DNA from: an uncultured Oscillospiraceae bacterium
GTDB lineage: Bacteria; Bacillota; Clostridia; Oscillospirales; Oscillospiraceae
Direction: 5' to 3'
DNA: 22,950 nt
Assembly (NCBI GenBank): GCA_934593275.1
Contig: CAKTQE010000033.1
Location: 1 to 22,950, forward strand
The notes below the pieces were generated by a model. The model had not been told where the DNA came from. It made no database searches and was given only the letters and a program-made list of their open reading frames with translations. Made by a program: the position numbers and the translations under genes. Every line of letters begins with the position of its first letter. Position 1 is the stretch's first letter. This document shows positions 22,054-22,950 of the stretch, one piece after another.

Positions 22054-22950
22054 TTACGCCGCGGCGTTCGCATTGACCCTTTCAATCGCCTGGCGAATCC
22101 CTGCCCACACGGACAGGTCTGTGAACACTTCCACGATGCTGCCGTAGTCGGTAAACGGTGCTTCCTGCAAAACGGACAGGTCTTTCATCATGCCGTTATG
22201 GACGATGTACTCCACAATTTGATTCACAAAGTAAATCTGCCTGCTATCAAGGGTCGCATCATTTAAGTACTGTGCAAAGGCTTCTTTGGCAGCGTTCATG
22301 TCAAGCCCTACAATTTCCCGCACGAACTCGCCCAGCGGCTTCTGGCCGAACGCTGTCTCATAATCCTGTTTCGTACCGACTTCGCTCCAGAGTGCTTTCT
22401 CCAGTGCCTGTACATCCTCCGCAGTCAATGGAATATTCCCCTTTAGCTTGGCAATAACGGCATCATCCATGTGCTGACGCACGTAGAACTCCGCCTTGGC
22501 CTTGTAGTTCTTCAGATCATCGTTCTCTAACTCCGATTCTTTCCAGTCTACAGACAAGATTTCGTCATCAAAATTCGTATCGTAGTGTACCTTACTGACC
22601 GGAATATACTTGATAAGGTCACGCAGATTCTCCCGGATATGCTCAAATTCGCAGATTCCGGCGGTCTCCACATAATCTGTGTGCAGGATTTTGTCAATCA
22701 GCTCAGCCTGCACCATGATCTCCGGGATATTCGCCACAGACGCAATGGCAGAAACCTTTTTGAACAGATCGCTCCGCGCCTTGCCGTACTTCTTTCCCGC
22801 CAGGTACGCAAGCTCGATGCCGTACAGCAGTGCATCGAACCGCAGTGCCTTGGCATCATCCTCATCCGGTGTAATAAGCGGCGCAAGCTCCTGTCCCATA
22901 ATCAAGGTATCCTCATAGGTCAGGGCGTTGTAGCTGTCCGGTTCGGCATA
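22054..22950 (-). CDS. hsdR: Type I restriction enzyme R subunit (HsdR), C-terminal part
   Basis: The frame is open to the right edge of the window, so the 5' part lies outside; 298 residues are visible. The segment matches the C-terminal helical region of HsdR-type proteins (DALLYGIELAYLAGKKYGKARSDL is cut here to key parts: YGIELA and GKARSDLFKKV near the start, later SVDWKESELENDDLKNYKAK, NIPLTAEDVQALEKALW, FVREIVGLDMNAAKEAF and SRQIYFVNQIVEYIV), the part that binds the modification subunits. The nuclease and helicase motifs would be upstream and cannot be checked. The TTG at 22903-22905 is internal, not a start. It is followed without a gap by a RAMA-like gene. Confidence 0.85.
   Translation of the reverse strand, partial: YAEPDSYNALTYEDTLIMGQELAPLITPDEDDAKALRFDALLYGIELAYLAGKKYGKARSDLFKKVSAIASVANIPEIMVQAELIDKILHTDYVETAGICEFEHIRENLRDLIKYIPVSKVHYDTNFDDEILSVDWKESELENDDLKNYKAKAEFYVRQHMDDAVIAKLKGNIPLTAEDVQALEKALWSEVGTKQDYETAFGQKPLGEFVREIVGLDMNAAKEAFAQYLNDATLDSRQIYFVNQIVEYIVHNGMMKDLSVLQEAPFTDYGSIVEVFTDLSVWAGIRQAIERVNANAAA

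Overview
The window reads as chromosome of an anaerobic Firmicute, most likely a gut-type clostridium of the Oscillospiraceae kind. This is inferred from the mid-to-high GC content, strong AGGAGG-type ribosome binding sites, vegetative promoters with 17-bp spacers, a YitT/DUF2179 protein, and a sodium-pumping biotin-dependent decarboxylase. No rRNA, tRNA, CRISPR array or insertion sequence was seen. Almost every gene lies on the minus strand. The two plus-strand genes are regulators: a LysR-type protein at 11910 and a Crp/Fnr-type protein at 19828.

Layout, left to right. Positions 1-616 hold no gene, but carry a ~103-bp hairpin-rich repeat (two copies and a fragment). Positions 617-5404 are a minus-strand operon, in transcription order: MalY/PatB-type C-S lyase or aminotransferase, M20 metallopeptidase, YfcC/DcuC-type carrier, EamA-type exporter. 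Its promoter lies under a 25-bp palindrome, followed by a ~240-nt structured leader. A monocistronic MarR gene with its own promoter and terminator sits just upstream (5906-6427). Positions 6586-11780 are a tight five-gene operon: malonate decarboxylase alpha (MdcA-like) acyl transferase, MmdA-like carboxyltransferase, OadG-like delta subunit, biotin carrier, and OadB-like sodium-pump beta subunit. It is divergent from the LysR gene, and the two promoters interlock. Positions 12882-15323 hold an M20 peptidase and a transporter. Positions 15569-17703 hold a third M20 peptidase and a YitT protein. Positions 17806-19551 hold RidA and a class V PLP enzyme, divergent from the Crp/Fnr gene. An Asp/Glu-racemase-family gene follows (20609-21325). 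The right edge holds the 3' end of a type I restriction subunit (HsdR) and a small RAMA/DUF4357-like gene.

The most interesting unit is the decarboxylase operon. It joins the acyl-exchange subunit of malonate decarboxylase to an otherwise ordinary methylmalonyl-CoA decarboxylase sodium pump. It has no acyl carrier protein and no genes for the prosthetic group that known malonate decarboxylases need. The simplest reading is a CoA-based malonate decarboxylase: malonate + acetyl-CoA gives malonyl-CoA + acetate; malonyl-CoA is then decarboxylated through biotin, regenerating acetyl-CoA and exporting sodium ions. This is inference. The adjacent M20 hydrolases, PLP enzymes, RidA, racemase-family protein and carboxylate-type carriers suggest a wider island for import and breakdown of acylated or modified amino acids. 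The malonate system could consume the acyl group or a breakdown product.
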